A DNA stretch of 64,000 nucleotides from Darksidea phi (taxonomy: Eukaryota; Ascomycota; Dothideomycetes; Pleosporales; Lentitheciaceae): assembly GCA_030770425.1 (NCBI GenBank), contig JASJFT010000044.1:62001-126000 (forward strand), written 5' to 3'. The notes beneath the pieces were generated by a model, which was not told the origin of the DNA, made no database searches, and saw nothing but the letters and a program-made list of their open reading frames with translations. Each line of letters starts with the position of its first letter. The first letter of the stretch is position 1. A program made the position numbers and the translations under genes. Positions 28,519 to 38,509 of this stretch are shown piece after piece.

Positions 28519-28953
28519 TATTATATATTATACGTATCTTTATATAGAATCTAGATTAGAGCTAATAAAATATTTATTATACTATTAGTTTCTAATAGAT
28601 TAAAATTAAGTTAACGAATTCTATTACTAAAATAACTACTTAGGAAAAGATTTAATCTTATTCGTAAGTATTAGATAAAGAATTAAAGATTAACTATAAG
28701 AAATTAAGATAGAAAATCTAAGAGATCCTCTACTCTCTTATATCTATCCTACTTTACCTTACTCTACTTACTCTATTCGCTAAGATATAGATTAACTAGA
28801 TTATTATTAATTATACTTTATTTACTCTATCTACTAAGATATAGATTAACTAGATTATTATTATATAATATTAGATTACTAACTAAGTCTCTATCTTAGC
28901 TTTCGACCTTCTTAGAATACCCCGTATCCTATAGTTCGCGTAGGGTTATAATA
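28519..28953 (-). repeat. 5' LTR of element D (435 bp, minus strand)
   Basis: Reverse complement of the B-type LTR. It holds two copies of a 54-bp tandem unit around 28790-28870, against one in the element's other LTR. The tcgaa target duplication follows at 28954. Confidence 0.85.
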
Positions 28954-28958
28954 TCGAA

Positions 28959-31200
28959 CTAAAAGAAAATAAATAAATCTAATAGATCTATATAACTACT
29001 ACGAAGGTAATAGACGAATAAAATAAGATTTAAGAAGTAATTTAAGAGAAGAATAGAATTATTTATATATTCTAAAAAGTCTATATACCTAAGATAATAT
29101 AAAAAGAATTTATTAGATAATACTATAAGGTACTAGAATATAAAATACTAGATAAAATTATCTTAGATAGAGACGTTAAGTTTATAATAAAGTTTTAGTA
29201 AACCCTTATAACTAAATTAGAAACTAAGTATAGTATATTAACTACCTATTATCTATAAATAAACGGACTAATAAAATAAATAAACTAAATAGTAGAGTAA
29301 TATCTTAGATATTATCTAAACTACTACTAGAATAATTAGATTATATTTTTACTTATAGTATAATTTATATATAATAGTTTATAATATAGTATAATAAAGA
29401 TAATACCTTTCTTTATAAACTATAGAATTAAATTAAAAATATATAAGAAATCTAGATAACTTTAATCTTATAACTAGAATAGAAAAGAGATAGTAAAAAT
29501 TATTCTATAAATATACTAATAACTTAAGAAAGATATAAAATTTCTTTAAAATAGAATAAGTAAGTATTATAATAAGAAGTAAAAGAAAGTATCTACTTTT
29601 AAAAAGGGAGAAAAGGTATAGTTACTATAAAAGAATATTAAAAGTAAGTAACCTAATAGTAAACTAGACTATACTAAGATTAACCCTTATAAAATTAAAA
29701 AATAAGTCTTATTTATAAATTATTAATTAAGACTATCTCTATAAATAAAAATCTATTCTATATTTTATATTAACTTACTAGAAAAAGTATTATAAGATAC
29801 TAGACTAGTAGTATATAAAGTAGATATATATAAAGAAGATCTTAAAGAATAAAAAGTAGAAGAAATCCTAGATAAAAATACTAGAAATAGAAAAAACTAC
29901 TATCTAATCTAATAGTAAGGAATAGACGAGAATAGAAAATTATAGAAATAAATCTAAAAATTTAAAGATAATCTTAATTATTCTAAGAAGCTTATAGAGT
30001 ACTAAAATTATAATTCTAAAGAAAATTTAAAGATAAAATAAGTTTATCTTATAATAAGTTAAGAAAGTTAGTACTACCTATAAAGAGATATAAGATATTT
30101 AATAGACTAAAAGAAATAATATTATCTATAATATTATAAATAATATTTAAAGTAGTTAAAAAGATTTCTAGATTCTTCTACTACTCTAGCCGATAAAGCT
30201 CTATCTTCTTAGTATTAAGTTTAGCCTTAAGAGTATAGAATTACCTAGCTATCTTCTTATTAAGAAACTCTTTCTATTTCTTTAAATATTAAATCTTTAC
30301 CTATATATTAAATAACTTTTAATTAAACTTAACTATATAATAAAGTAGTTTCTTATAATATTCTTTAACCTTCTATAGTTAAGCTTAAAGTTTCTTTTAT
30401 AAATAGTTAATAAATTATCTTAATATATATAAATCTATATATATAAGTTATAGTTAAAAATAGATACTTAGTTATAGAAACTCTAGATAACTAATAAGAA
30501 TTTTATATATTTATATAAATATAAGTCTTATAATATTTACTTTTATTAAAAGAAATAACGTAGAATATTCCTAGTTTATTATACTAAGAGTAAGGAAATA
30601 TTTTAGAACTATTATAACTAATATAATTAGTAAGTATAAAATATTCTTTAATTTTATAAGAAATTATAAAGGAAGAAAGGTATAACTTAGAAAGATTCTA
30701 AGCTAATACTAATATAGCTAATTACTAGATTTAGAATAATCTCTAAGCTAAAGATTTAAAGAGAGAAGATAATATTATAAATTATATACGAACTATAGAA
30801 CGATAACTAATAGAGATATCTAAGATAGAGTCTATTACTAGCTTTAATAAAGAATATAATATAGACCTTATAATTAAAGAATAGAAAGTTATATAATAGA
30901 TTTATAGATCTATAGATCTTAGTAAATATAAATCCTATAAATTTATAAATCTATAGATTAATAAATCTATAGGAATATAGAGCTATAGATCCTATAGATC
31001 TAAGAAAACTAAATTAATATATAATAATTATAAATCTTCTAAATAGTCTTCTCTTCTTATAGTTAATTTAAATCTAGATTAATCCCTATATATTAATATA
31101 ATTAAACTATTACCTCTTATTTCTAACTTCTTCTTTTCTATCTTAAGTATAAACCCTAAACGAGGCTAAATAATCTATTAGGCCCGGATTCTATTTAATA
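28959..31200 (+). mobile_element. Element A, 3' segment with its 3' LTR (30773-31200)
   Basis: This segment continues the pol region of element A after element D. Integrase-like and chromodomain-like relics (about 29.1-30.0 kb) align with 22.3-23.7 kb of element E, with a deletion near 29140 relative to E. The 428-bp 3' LTR is 30773-31200 and ends ctatttaata. No 5' LTR or target duplication can be tested because the element begins outside the window. Confidence 0.85.
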
Positions 31201-31613
31201 ATATCTTAAGAAAACTAAAAATTAAGATAAAAACTTAGTTAGTAATCTAATATTATATAATATTAATTTATATAATCTATTTACTAAGAAGATAAAGTAC
31301 GATAGAATAAAATTTCTAATTAGTTTTAATTAATTCTAATCTACCTAAGGGTATATAGTAGAATAGAATAGATTACTAGGTAACTATAAGGAGTATAAGA
31401 GAGAGGAGAATCTTCTAGGCTTTCTATTTTTTATAGTTAATTCTTTATTCTTACGATTAATACTTACGAATAAGATTAGATCTTTTTCTTAAGTAGTTAT
31501 TCTAGTAATAGAATTCGTTAACTTGATCTTGACCTATTAGAAACCAACGGTACAACAAACGTACTATTAGCCCTAACCCGGATCCCGTGTCAAAGTACAT
31601 ATAACGTATAATA
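31201..31613 (+). repeat. Truncated B/C-type LTR fragment at the RIP boundary
   Basis: Sequence from about 31225 onward resembles the B/C LTR (ttagttagtaatctaatatt and the 3' part ending tataacgtataata at 31613). It looks like the older element into which element A inserted, with the rest lying left of the window. The first 320 bp are RIP-altered, but from about 31520 the bases include normal CA and TG dinucleotides. RIP therefore ended inside this LTR. Confidence 0.65.
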
Positions 31614-31801
31614 ATTAGTTATAATCCAGGCTTATAACTGTTATAGGTACGTAGTCTTTAAAAGTAAAAGCTCTAATTTCTATAAGTTAAAAAGACGGTA
31701 TTTTATGTACAGAGAGGTGTCCCCTAACTATACCGCATACTGACTCTGTTAGATCACGAGATTCAGCAACGCCTCATAGAATACTAGGTTAATCCTTGTG
31801 T

Positions 31802-32044
31802 TTAGCGAACTCCCTGATCGAGCTTAGTCCCTGAGCCGTCAGCTCCGCGACAGTTGACGTTACCTGTCTCGCCTGGCGGGCAGGTCGCGATGACGACGGT
31901 ATGGCCGTTGATCGCGCCGTAGATGTACGTGTTCTCGTCGTAGTGCGTGTCGTACGGCGGGGTGAGGTGCTCCTCGTCGAGCATCAGCCGCGCGGGCAGC
32001 AGCTCGACGTCCGCGAGCGGGTAGACCCACGCGACATGGTAAGT
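31802..32044 (-). pseudogene. Fragment of a nucleoside-phosphorylase-like (PNP_UDP) domain, possibly from an NLR-type protein
   Basis: On the minus strand the frame reads a start like YHVAWVYPLADVELLPA, then a stretch with YGAINGHTVVIATCPPGETG, and stops after about 80 codons. This pattern (WVxxLxxELxPA, then HxVVIAxxPxGxxG) is typical of the N-terminal nucleoside-phosphorylase-like domain found in many fungal NOD-like and ankyrin proteins. Complete domains run about 300 residues, so this is a remnant. The remainder is not found in 32045-32450, and the 3' side runs into the transposon boundary. Use of high-GC codons contrasts sharply with the block to its left. Family assignment is by eye, so moderate confidence. 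Confidence 0.5.
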
Positions 32045-32450
32045 CAGCGCAGCTACGAGATTGCGTAGTCCAGAAGTCTCCCGAATTCGCCACCGCTAGC
32101 AAAGAGGAGGGCCGACCTGCACCGGCCATAGGGTTGCTGAGGAGGCGCTCGATTTTTCGGTGTGGGTGGTCTTGAAAAGTCGGGCGTTGTTGCCCTCGAG
32201 GGCGGAGGACGCTAAGGCGTTTCGAGCGTAGCACCGAATGAGATCGTGAGCAGACCCGGCCAGGTGCCTGGAATTGGACCCACTGCGGGAACCAAAACTG
32301 GACCCCATGGCTAACCGGGCCGACAATCGACATGTAACAATTCCGAAAAAGAGGAATGGCATATTCATATCACACTAAATTCTTCCGAATAACCTCGAGC
32401 TCGCTTCTTCTCGCTAACACTCTCAATAGTGTGAGTAGATACAGGTGTAT

Positions 32451-32512
32451 TCAGTCTGCTTGCCTTCTCCAAAAGTCACTGTCATTGTCTATATCATACT
32501 TCTCATCATCGT

Positions 32513-32590
<78 letters not shown>

Positions 32591-33230
32591 AGCGATAATC
32601 GTAATCTTCGGCGTCAAACTCTTCTACATACTCTGTTGCGTTGATTGTCCATCCGCGACTCTTCATTTCTCTCCTTATATGATCATTTGGACTGTCCTCG
32701 TACACCTCGACAATGATCTCTTGCACGGACGAAATGGTTCTGAAAAGAGTATCGACGTGCTTTAACGCCTCACCAACGATCTTGGGGTGGTCGAGTGCGT
32801 CGAGCCTAAGCTCCATGGCATTTGTGCTATCGAGAGACGTCGTAAGCGTGGTCAACTTGGCACATTCGGTCCGGATCTTCGCGAGGATGCGAAAGCTATT
32901 ATCTTCGAAAGTGATGTTACCGGGGTCCAGATAGAGGAAATTCGGAAAGTCGATACATATATGCCGGATATAGTCTGCGTTATTGCGGCCGATTTGCTCG
33001 AGGAACGAGGCCACTTCCTCAGGCGTTTTCATGGCAAAATTGAAGTGATTCTGGGCATAGAACAGCGAGCTAGCCTCGCGGTGGACAATCTTGTTTGCGC
33101 GAAAAAGCCCAGGTGTAAGCTCCTGTCGATCGTAACCAACCCAAGGGTTAATAGGTTCCTGGTGCAACAAGAGCAGCTCATATATCTTGTTGCGAAGCTC
33201 GCTGGGGAAGCTGCAGAAGTTGGGCGACAT
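32451..33230 (-). CDS. 2EXR/F-box-like hypothetical protein with poly-Asp tail
   Basis: A 259-residue single-exon gene. The N-terminus (FPSELRNKIYELLL at about 8-21) is the degenerate F-box-like or 2EXR motif common in large fungal families of unknown function. A following segment (GLFRANKIVHREASSLFY) fits the same family. The C-terminus from about residue 205 is acidic and contains a run of about 26 aspartates encoded by a GAT microsatellite, ending DSDFWRRQAD. No enzymatic motif is visible. It lies between the transposon block and the metabolite cluster on the strand of the MFS gene. There is no evidence that it belongs to the cluster. The poly-Asp length is likely to vary between strains. 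Confidence 0.75.
32514..32590. repeat. ATC/GAT trinucleotide microsatellite
   Basis: About 26 near-perfect atc units (gat on the minus strand) lie inside the 32451-33230 gene and encode its poly-aspartate tract. The opposite-strand reading would be poly-isoleucine, a shadow. Confidence 0.95.
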
Positions 33231-33495
33231 ATCTTCGGAGATCGTGAGGTTGTTGATGCTTCGTTAGCTGCGAGAGTCAGTCAACGTCTTTTCCTAAGGT
33301 TGTGGCTTGCGGACACTGCTCTCAGAGGACGAAAGATATAATATCTCTCCTAAAAGCCGACAATAGTATAACCCTCATGCTTTTGTAACTTTGAGGCTAA
33401 GTGGTCGCTTATGCAGTTGAATCTGGGTCGCTAGGCTTGTCTGGGAAGCTGAATCAGCAAGCCAGTGGGTTTAACAGACTTGGCATTACGTCAAC

Positions 33496-35208
33496 CTAAG
33501 CTACTACAGGAGCTTCATCATCCACCACCTTCTTGTCCTTCTCAAGGCCATATTCAGTATCCAGCTGTGTTCGCATCTCTACGTGCTTCTCGGCGAACGC
33601 AAGCACAAAGCCCAGGAGACTGAAGGCCACAGCACCATACCACACAGGCTTCAGACCCTCAGTAAGCATATTGACGACCTGCGCCTTCACAGCGGGAGGC
33701 AATGACTGCACGTAGCCTCCAGAGACGAGACTATACGCCTTACCGCCAGCGAAAGCAGCGGCGACACTCGGCTCGCTAATCAAATGCAACGATTTATCGG
33801 TCTCGTTGTTGAAGATGATGGCCGGGATGGCGGTACCCCACATGAAGCCAAAGCTCCGCATGAAGGAGAAGAGCGCAGCTGAGCTGGCGTTATCCGCATC
33901 GCTCAGGTTGGCTTGGATAGCTGGAAGGACGGTGATCATGAGAACGCCCATGCCGATAGAGGCGATGATGGAAAAGCAAGCCCACATTGCTTTGTGTGAA
34001 TCCGACTTCAGTAGCGTGAAGAGACCGAAGCCGATCGCTGACAAACCGAAGCCAACGAAATGGAAGGGCTTGTACTTTCCGATTTTGGCCATGATGCCTC
34101 CGGCTACTATGCCGGACGGTACGCTGAAGAGCATGAAGGGAAGGAGGTAGACACCGGCGGTGAGAGGACTGGTGCCAAGCACGCCTAGGAAGTAGACTGG
34201 GAGGAAGATGGTGGCCCAGAGGAGCAGAACTGCCGCGTCGAAACCGAGGAAGTAGCCGATGAGGGAGGTTCGTGTCCTGAAGAGATGGGGAGGGACGCTG
34301 GGCTCTTTGCAGACAGGTAGTGCTTCGTAGACGTGGAAGCCAATCCAACCAAGGAAACCGAGGACGAGTGGTACAACCACGTGGTACGTTCCCCAACCGT
34401 AAATGGTACCGCCCATGATGAGACCAAGGAGAACAGCGCTCAGGGATGCGATGAAGAGGAAGCCGCCGATGTAATCAATCTTCGCTAGCGCCGAGCCCCA
34501 TGTAGGGTTCTTTTTGGCCTTGAGGCGGAGGAAGATGCCTTGGACGAGGAGCGTCAATCCACCAAGTGGCAAGTTCATGTAGAATATCCACCGCCAGTCT
34601 CTTTCAGCGATGACACCTCCGATGATAGGACCGAGCGTCGAGCCTACGGCACCGGAGGAGAGAACCATGCCAAGGTACTTTCCTCGCTCACGGAGCGGCA
34701 CCATGTCGCAGGCGATGATCTCGACAAGCACAAACTGACCGCCTCCGCCGAGACCTTGGACGGTTCGGCCTGCGATCATGGTCTCGACGTTCTTCGCTCC
34801 GCCGATGATACCGCTGCCGAGCATGAAGAGGGCGACAGAAACGATCATGGGCCACCGCCGTCCGAAGATGTCGGCCAGCTGGCCGATAAAAGGTTGCACC
34901 ACAGTAGACGCGAGCAGAAAGGAGCTGGAAAGCCAGACGTACTGCTTATCAGCGCCGGGAATGGAATGTGCGATAGTAGGCAGAGCCACGCTCATGACGG
35001 TGATGTCGAGCGAGACTGTGAGCAGGGCGAGACACAAGGAGACGAAGACGAGCCAGAAACGCCATGTTCGTGGTTCTTCGGCTGGGTCGCTAGTCGCGAG
35101 TGGCACGTCTGTGGTCTCGATGGAGGCTCCGGGAGCTTTCTCGACGGAATCGGCGCTCGTCATGCTGGCGACTTTGGCGTCGTTGGTGTGGGGAGGATGG
35201 GTAGTCAT
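33496..35208 (-). CDS. MFS drug/toxin exporter, 14-TM DHA2 type
   Basis: A 570-residue intronless protein. It has a hydrophilic N-terminus (about 1-48) and then about 14 hydrophobic segments. The first helix carries LDITVMSVALPTI. Motif A lies between TM2 and TM3 (GQLADIFGRRW) and the antiporter motif C in TM5 (GAVGSTLGPIIGG). These place it in the 14-helix drug:H+ antiporter family that includes GliA and many cluster exporters. Its likely role is proton-driven efflux of the cluster product or related compounds across the plasma membrane. The start at 35208 precedes the first TM at a normal distance. No CGG-N3-CCG site was seen in the 430 bp upstream, so it may lie at the edge of, or outside, the co-regulated set. 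Confidence 0.88.
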   Translation of the reverse strand: MTTHPPHTNDAKVASMTSADSVEKAPGASIETTDVPLATSDPAEEPRTWRFWLVFVSLCLALLTVSLDITVMSVALPTIAHSIPGADKQYVWLSSSFLLASTVVQPFIGQLADIFGRRWPMIVSVALFMLGSGIIGGAKNVETMIAGRTVQGLGGGGQFVLVEIIACDMVPLRERGKYLGMVLSSGAVGSTLGPIIGGVIAERDWRWIFYMNLPLGGLTLLVQGIFLRLKAKKNPTWGSALAKIDYIGGFLFIASLSAVLLGLIMGGTIYGWGTYHVVVPLVLGFLGWIGFHVYEALPVCKEPSVPPHLFRTRTSLIGYFLGFDAAVLLLWATIFLPVYFLGVLGTSPLTAGVYLLPFMLFSVPSGIVAGGIMAKIGKYKPFHFVGFGLSAIGFGLFTLLKSDSHKAMWACFSIIASIGMGVLMITVLPAIQANLSDADNASSAALFSFMRSFGFMWGTAIPAIIFNNETDKSLHLISEPSVAAAFAGGKAYSLVSGGYVQSLPPAVKAQVVNMLTEGLKPVWYGAVAFSLLGFVLAFAEKHVEMRTQLDTEYGLEKDKKVVDDEAPVVA

Positions 35209-35637
35209 GGCGGCGGTGGGAGGCAGGTATCGACAAAATATTCAGGAAGACGTGCCACAAACGCGCCGCAATCGTTCCACGAGCAGAATGGAAAGCGGAG
35301 CGCGCAGAAGGGGTCAGCTGCAGCAGTTAAATGCTACTGAGTATCGAAAGGCATTCCTGCACGTCCACCAAATGCCACTAACGGCCGCGGCGCGGTCGGC
35401 GTAGGGTGTACTTGTTGCTAAGTAAGCAAGGGGGGCTGGAGATTGACATGGGCGCTACGGCAACTAATACGGGAACTAATATGGATCTCTCCAAACCCAC
35501 AAATTTCCAAACCCGACACCATCCTGATCGGGCAAGTCTGCGTCTACGCTCCCCGAAACAACGACGATCAAGCGGCCATCTTGCAAGCTTCAATCCTTCA
35601 ATCCCACCTTGCACACCCCCGACCACCGTCGGCCGTA
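35209..35637. other. Intergenic: MFS promoter
   Basis: 429 bp between the MFS start and the 3' end of the oxidoreductase gene. I see no gene and no copy of the cluster palindrome. Confidence 0.6.
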
Positions 35638-36671
35638 TCACACCAACCCCACCTGCCCAAAGTTCTCAGCTATGATCTGATTTGAAATTGCAGCCCCCAC
35701 GAGCGACCCTGTGTTCTGCGCTTCGGGGATTATTTTTCTCGGCTGGCTGTTGTCTCCACACGCAAAAACGCCTTTGGTGTCGGTCTGCAGCCACGGGAAG
35801 TTGGTCGCAATGTCTCCGGATGGCAGCACTGGGAGCCCCAGCTGCTCATGGAACGGCCCCTTTGGCTTCGAAAGCGGATAGTGTCCGATGAAGCTCTCTT
35901 CAGCCTTGCTGCCGTCGGTGAACTCGATGCCGACGGTTGTGGGGAGCTTGTCTGCCAATCCCTCGGGCTTGAAAAATCTGGCGATCTTGCGGTCGTCGAC
36001 GCTGAAGAGCTTGGCGTTGCCGAACGAGGACGCGAACTGGTCGGCTAGCTTTTTGTTGTCGTTTGTGTAGATGGTGACCTTTTTGCTGATTTGTGTGGCG
36101 TAGCGGGCGGCGTGCATCGACTTCATCACATCTTCCATGATGTCGATGGCGAGGATGCCGCTCGAGGGTGCCTTTTCGGGCTTATATCCCTTGTAAAAGT
36201 AACAGTGGTAGCTTTGGTACGTTAGTGATGCCAGGTAGAATGGAAAACGAATGGGAAACTCTACATTCCGTTGCCCCAGAAATGTTCGTATCCCGGGATA
36301 TCAGGGAAGATGTCGGTGCATCCTGTCGCCAGCACCAGCTTCTTCCCTACCCACTTCTTTCCCTCGTTGTTCTCCACCTCAAAGTTGCCCTTATCCTCGC
36401 CCTCGTCAATCTCCCTGACTTTGGCGATGGTAGTGTCCTCAATGCTAACATTCTTGTGCCGTGACGTCAGGTTCTTGATGGCTTCGTTGCGGAACTGCTC
36501 TGGGGTCTCGCCGTCGTGACCGATGAGCATGGTCATGGCAGGCATAGCCTTGTTCCGGCCGTCATTGTTATCGAATATTTTGACCGTATGGGTGAGGCGT
36601 GCGAGAGTGAGGGCTGCTGTGAGGCCAGCGGGGCCGCCACCAACGATGAGGACTTCAGCGTCGATAGCCAT
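35638..36671 (-). CDS. gliT-like: GliT-type dithiol oxidoreductase (thioredoxin-reductase fold) with altered redox motif
   Basis: Two exons (36671-36265 and 36211-35638) around a 53-bp GT-AG intron give 326 residues, close to GliT size. The N-terminal FAD-binding motif VLIVGGGPAGLTAA (8-21), the TGCTD segment (about 116-120) and the C-terminal FACGD FAD motif are intact. GliT oxidises the dithiol of ETP compounds to the disulfide using a CXXC pair and protects the producer. Here the motif reads C139-Y-F-Y142, so the second cysteine is Tyr. The Tyr codon (36193-36195) is explained by one C-to-T change in a CpA context on the plus strand, as RIP would cause. The protein is otherwise complete. 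Either it is an inactive enzyme or it has a changed activity; the sequence cannot decide. Adjacent to an acyltransferase and an MFS gene. Confidence 0.88.
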
Positions 36672-36742
36672 GATGGATCAAAGCAAAGGTAGATTGTGAC
36701 GGCTGAAACAATAAGTAACAAAATATAGTAATAATAGTCTTT

Positions 36743-36783
36743 CCCGCGAGTTTGACGACACGATGGCTGCTACTCGTTCGATA
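36743..36783. repeat. Copy 1 of a ~41-bp dispersed repeat
   Basis: Shares the core cgatggctgctactc and flanking ccgcgagtt..acgac with 44684-44724, with several transitions between the copies. Its identity is unknown; it may be the end of a relic transposon. Confidence 0.6.
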
Positions 36784-36879
36784 GTAACAATAGCCGCAAT
36801 GGATGTTGAGCTTGTTTGTGCAGTATGCGAATATTTAAGCGTTATTGCAAGCCACGCTTACGGTCCACAGCCTGGAATA

Positions 36880-36890
36880 CCGGCCACCGA
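36880..36890. promoter_or_regulatory. Near-match to TCGG-N3-CCGA upstream of the gliT-like gene
   Basis: Reads ccggccaccga: one mismatch (first base), CGG-N3-CCG core intact. About 210 bp upstream of the gliT-like start. Confidence 0.45.
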
Positions 36891-37082
36891 TTACATGGAT
36901 GCCATTGTCAGCTTCGTCTCATTCCTAGGACGACGCCATCTTACCCTCGTGTTCGGAACGAGCTCAGGTCTAGACCAATCGGCGCCCATCTGACCTCCGA
37001 GCCTTTCCCTGCCCGACCATCCAACTTTATTCCCCGAGCGCTTACCATGGCCCATGTGCCTGCATATCTAGTGCGGAACCTT

Positions 37083-38381
37083 CTAAGGCGGGATGGGAAT
37101 GTACTTCTTCACAAATCCTTGACTCAAGCTGAATGGCAGTGGACTCACGGCTCCAACTCGTAGTCTTAAACACATGTCGCCAACAAGCGGCAGACCCTGC
37201 CACACTACCAGAGTAACCCAAAGATAGCCCACGATTGTCCGGGTCCAGCTCCTCTCGCGCGTGAATTCCCCGGTTGGAAACGTCTTCCTCACAAGCCACT
37301 GCAGGAAATCCTCCAGAGTGATAGCGCTCACGTTCCAGATGAAGAACCAGAAGAAGCCGAGCGAGCGTTCGCCGGGTGTCAGGTTGTCGGGGTGCGGCAT
37401 CTGCAGAGAGGAGACGGCGTGGAAGGTGCCGGAAATGAGGAACGCAAGCCAGAGCTTCGTGTACGAGGACGTGTTGGTTCCTTTGGGGATACGGAAGAAG
37501 GCACAAAAGGCTTCGGTGTATTGCGCAAGCACATGTCGCAGCTGCTGATGCCAGTGCCGGCCCCAGAAATCGCGCACTGTGGTGGTGCCACGGATAGGAT
37601 TGAACATGGACGGCCAGTCCTACACGGCCGCATCAGCCCAATCGTTGTCATTAATGGTGAAGACACTCACTCCAGGTTGACTAAAGCCAAACAAAACGGC
37701 CAGGAAGGCGAATTGGGCATACTGCATGCTCATCATAAAGTACGGCGTTGCACCAAAAACCAAGCACTTTGCAAAGCTCCACCGCCAGTCGTCATGGCGC
37801 ATCGTCATGTACTTGCTGTTCATCTCTCCGACTCTTCCATCTGGCGTCGTCCAGAACATCCTCAGGCCCACTTGGAACAGAAAGTCGGCAACCAGCATGT
37901 TCTTCGCAAAATCCAACGCCTGCGAGAAGAGAAAGCGGGCTTTCGTCTGCTTGGGCACCTGCGGCACGTTCTTGACTTGGTGGTTCCACCTGATGCCTCG
38001 CGTGTTCACCATGAGCATGACGGCCCATTTTAGCTTCTCCCAGCTAAACGCAGCATAGCCCGTGGCCTCTCGCGCGGGTTTGTCTATGCGCCAGTAGTTC
38101 GCCTCTGGTGGGTCGGAGAAGTTCAGCTTCGCGAGTGTGGCGAGATAGAACGACCATCCGATATTGAAGGGCTGCGCCGTCGCCATGTCATTTGTGAAAT
38201 GGGGGTGCGAGAGTGCATAGGCGGCGAGACTGACGATGAGCGTGTTGTAGACAGCGCGACGGTGACGGAACCGTGGGCCTGCGAGGGCGACGATTTGCAC
38301 CACGTAGAGAGCGATGTGAGGTACAATGGACGATTCCGGCTCTCGGAACGTGGTATTGGGCGTGTTGATGTCCAATGCCAT
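37083..38381 (-). CDS. Membrane O-acyltransferase, wax-synthase/Tri7-like (SirH class)
   Basis: Two exons (38381-37671 and 37619-37083) flank a 51-bp GT-AG intron and encode 415 residues. Several hydrophobic helices are visible, and the diagnostic block (PIRGTTTVRDFWGRHWHQ) lies just after the intron, as in the wax-synthase-like acyltransferases that include Tri7 of trichothecene and SirH/AtaH-type acetyltransferases of ETP clusters. It probably transfers an acetyl group from acetyl-CoA to a hydroxyl of the cluster product at an internal membrane. I chose the ATG at 38381; an in-frame ATG at 38573 would add 64 residues that look like untranslated leader and overlap a tandem repeat. A one-mismatch palindrome lies upstream at 38739. 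Confidence 0.82.
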
Positions 38382-38509
38382 TGCAAATATGTGGCTTAAG
38401 TTGGGGTTGGGGGAGACGGTGCGTCTGGAGCTGAGGAGGAGGCCCAGGAATGCTTTGGAGAAGAGAAAGATGCGCGCTGAAGCCGCTCGGGGGATTGGGG
38501 GCTGGGGCA

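Larger units (their letters stand above)
17762..28953 (-). mobile_element. Element D: reverse-oriented, internally deleted Ty3/Gypsy element interrupted by element E
   Basis: This minus-strand member of the B/C family sits in element A between identical tcgaa duplications (17757-17761 and 28954-28958). Its 5' LTR is 28519-28953. Its 3' LTR is split by element E into 17762-17893 and 24895-25143. A reversed purine tract (cttactccccttttt) begins at 25144. The internal region is only about 3.4 kb: chromodomain and integrase relics (about 25.9-27.05 kb) join directly to gag-side sequence near 27055. RT and RNase H are missing, so it was probably non-autonomous before or after insertion. RIP is saturating here too. 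Confidence 0.87.
36672..37082. other. Intergenic: oxidoreductase promoter with a short dispersed repeat
   Basis: No gene recognised. It contains one copy of a roughly 41-bp repeat (about 36743-36783) shared with 44684-44724, and a near-match to the cluster palindrome at 36880-36890. Confidence 0.55.

Noticed and set aside
28790..28870. CRISPR-like direct repeats
   Set aside because: This is a fungal LTR with a two-copy 54-bp tandem unit, without spacers or cas genes.
1..31600. Functional transposon proteins or host genes in the AT-rich block
   Set aside because: Conserved pol segments are visible only with many in-frame TAA and TAG codons.
32445..32765. Plus-strand open frame with poly-isoleucine
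   Set aside because: It is the reverse reading of the GAT microsatellite in the 2EXR-like gene and has no other protein character.
34540..35404. Long open frames opposite the MFS gene
   Set aside because: They are antisense shadows; the MFS frame has transmembrane helices and family motifs.
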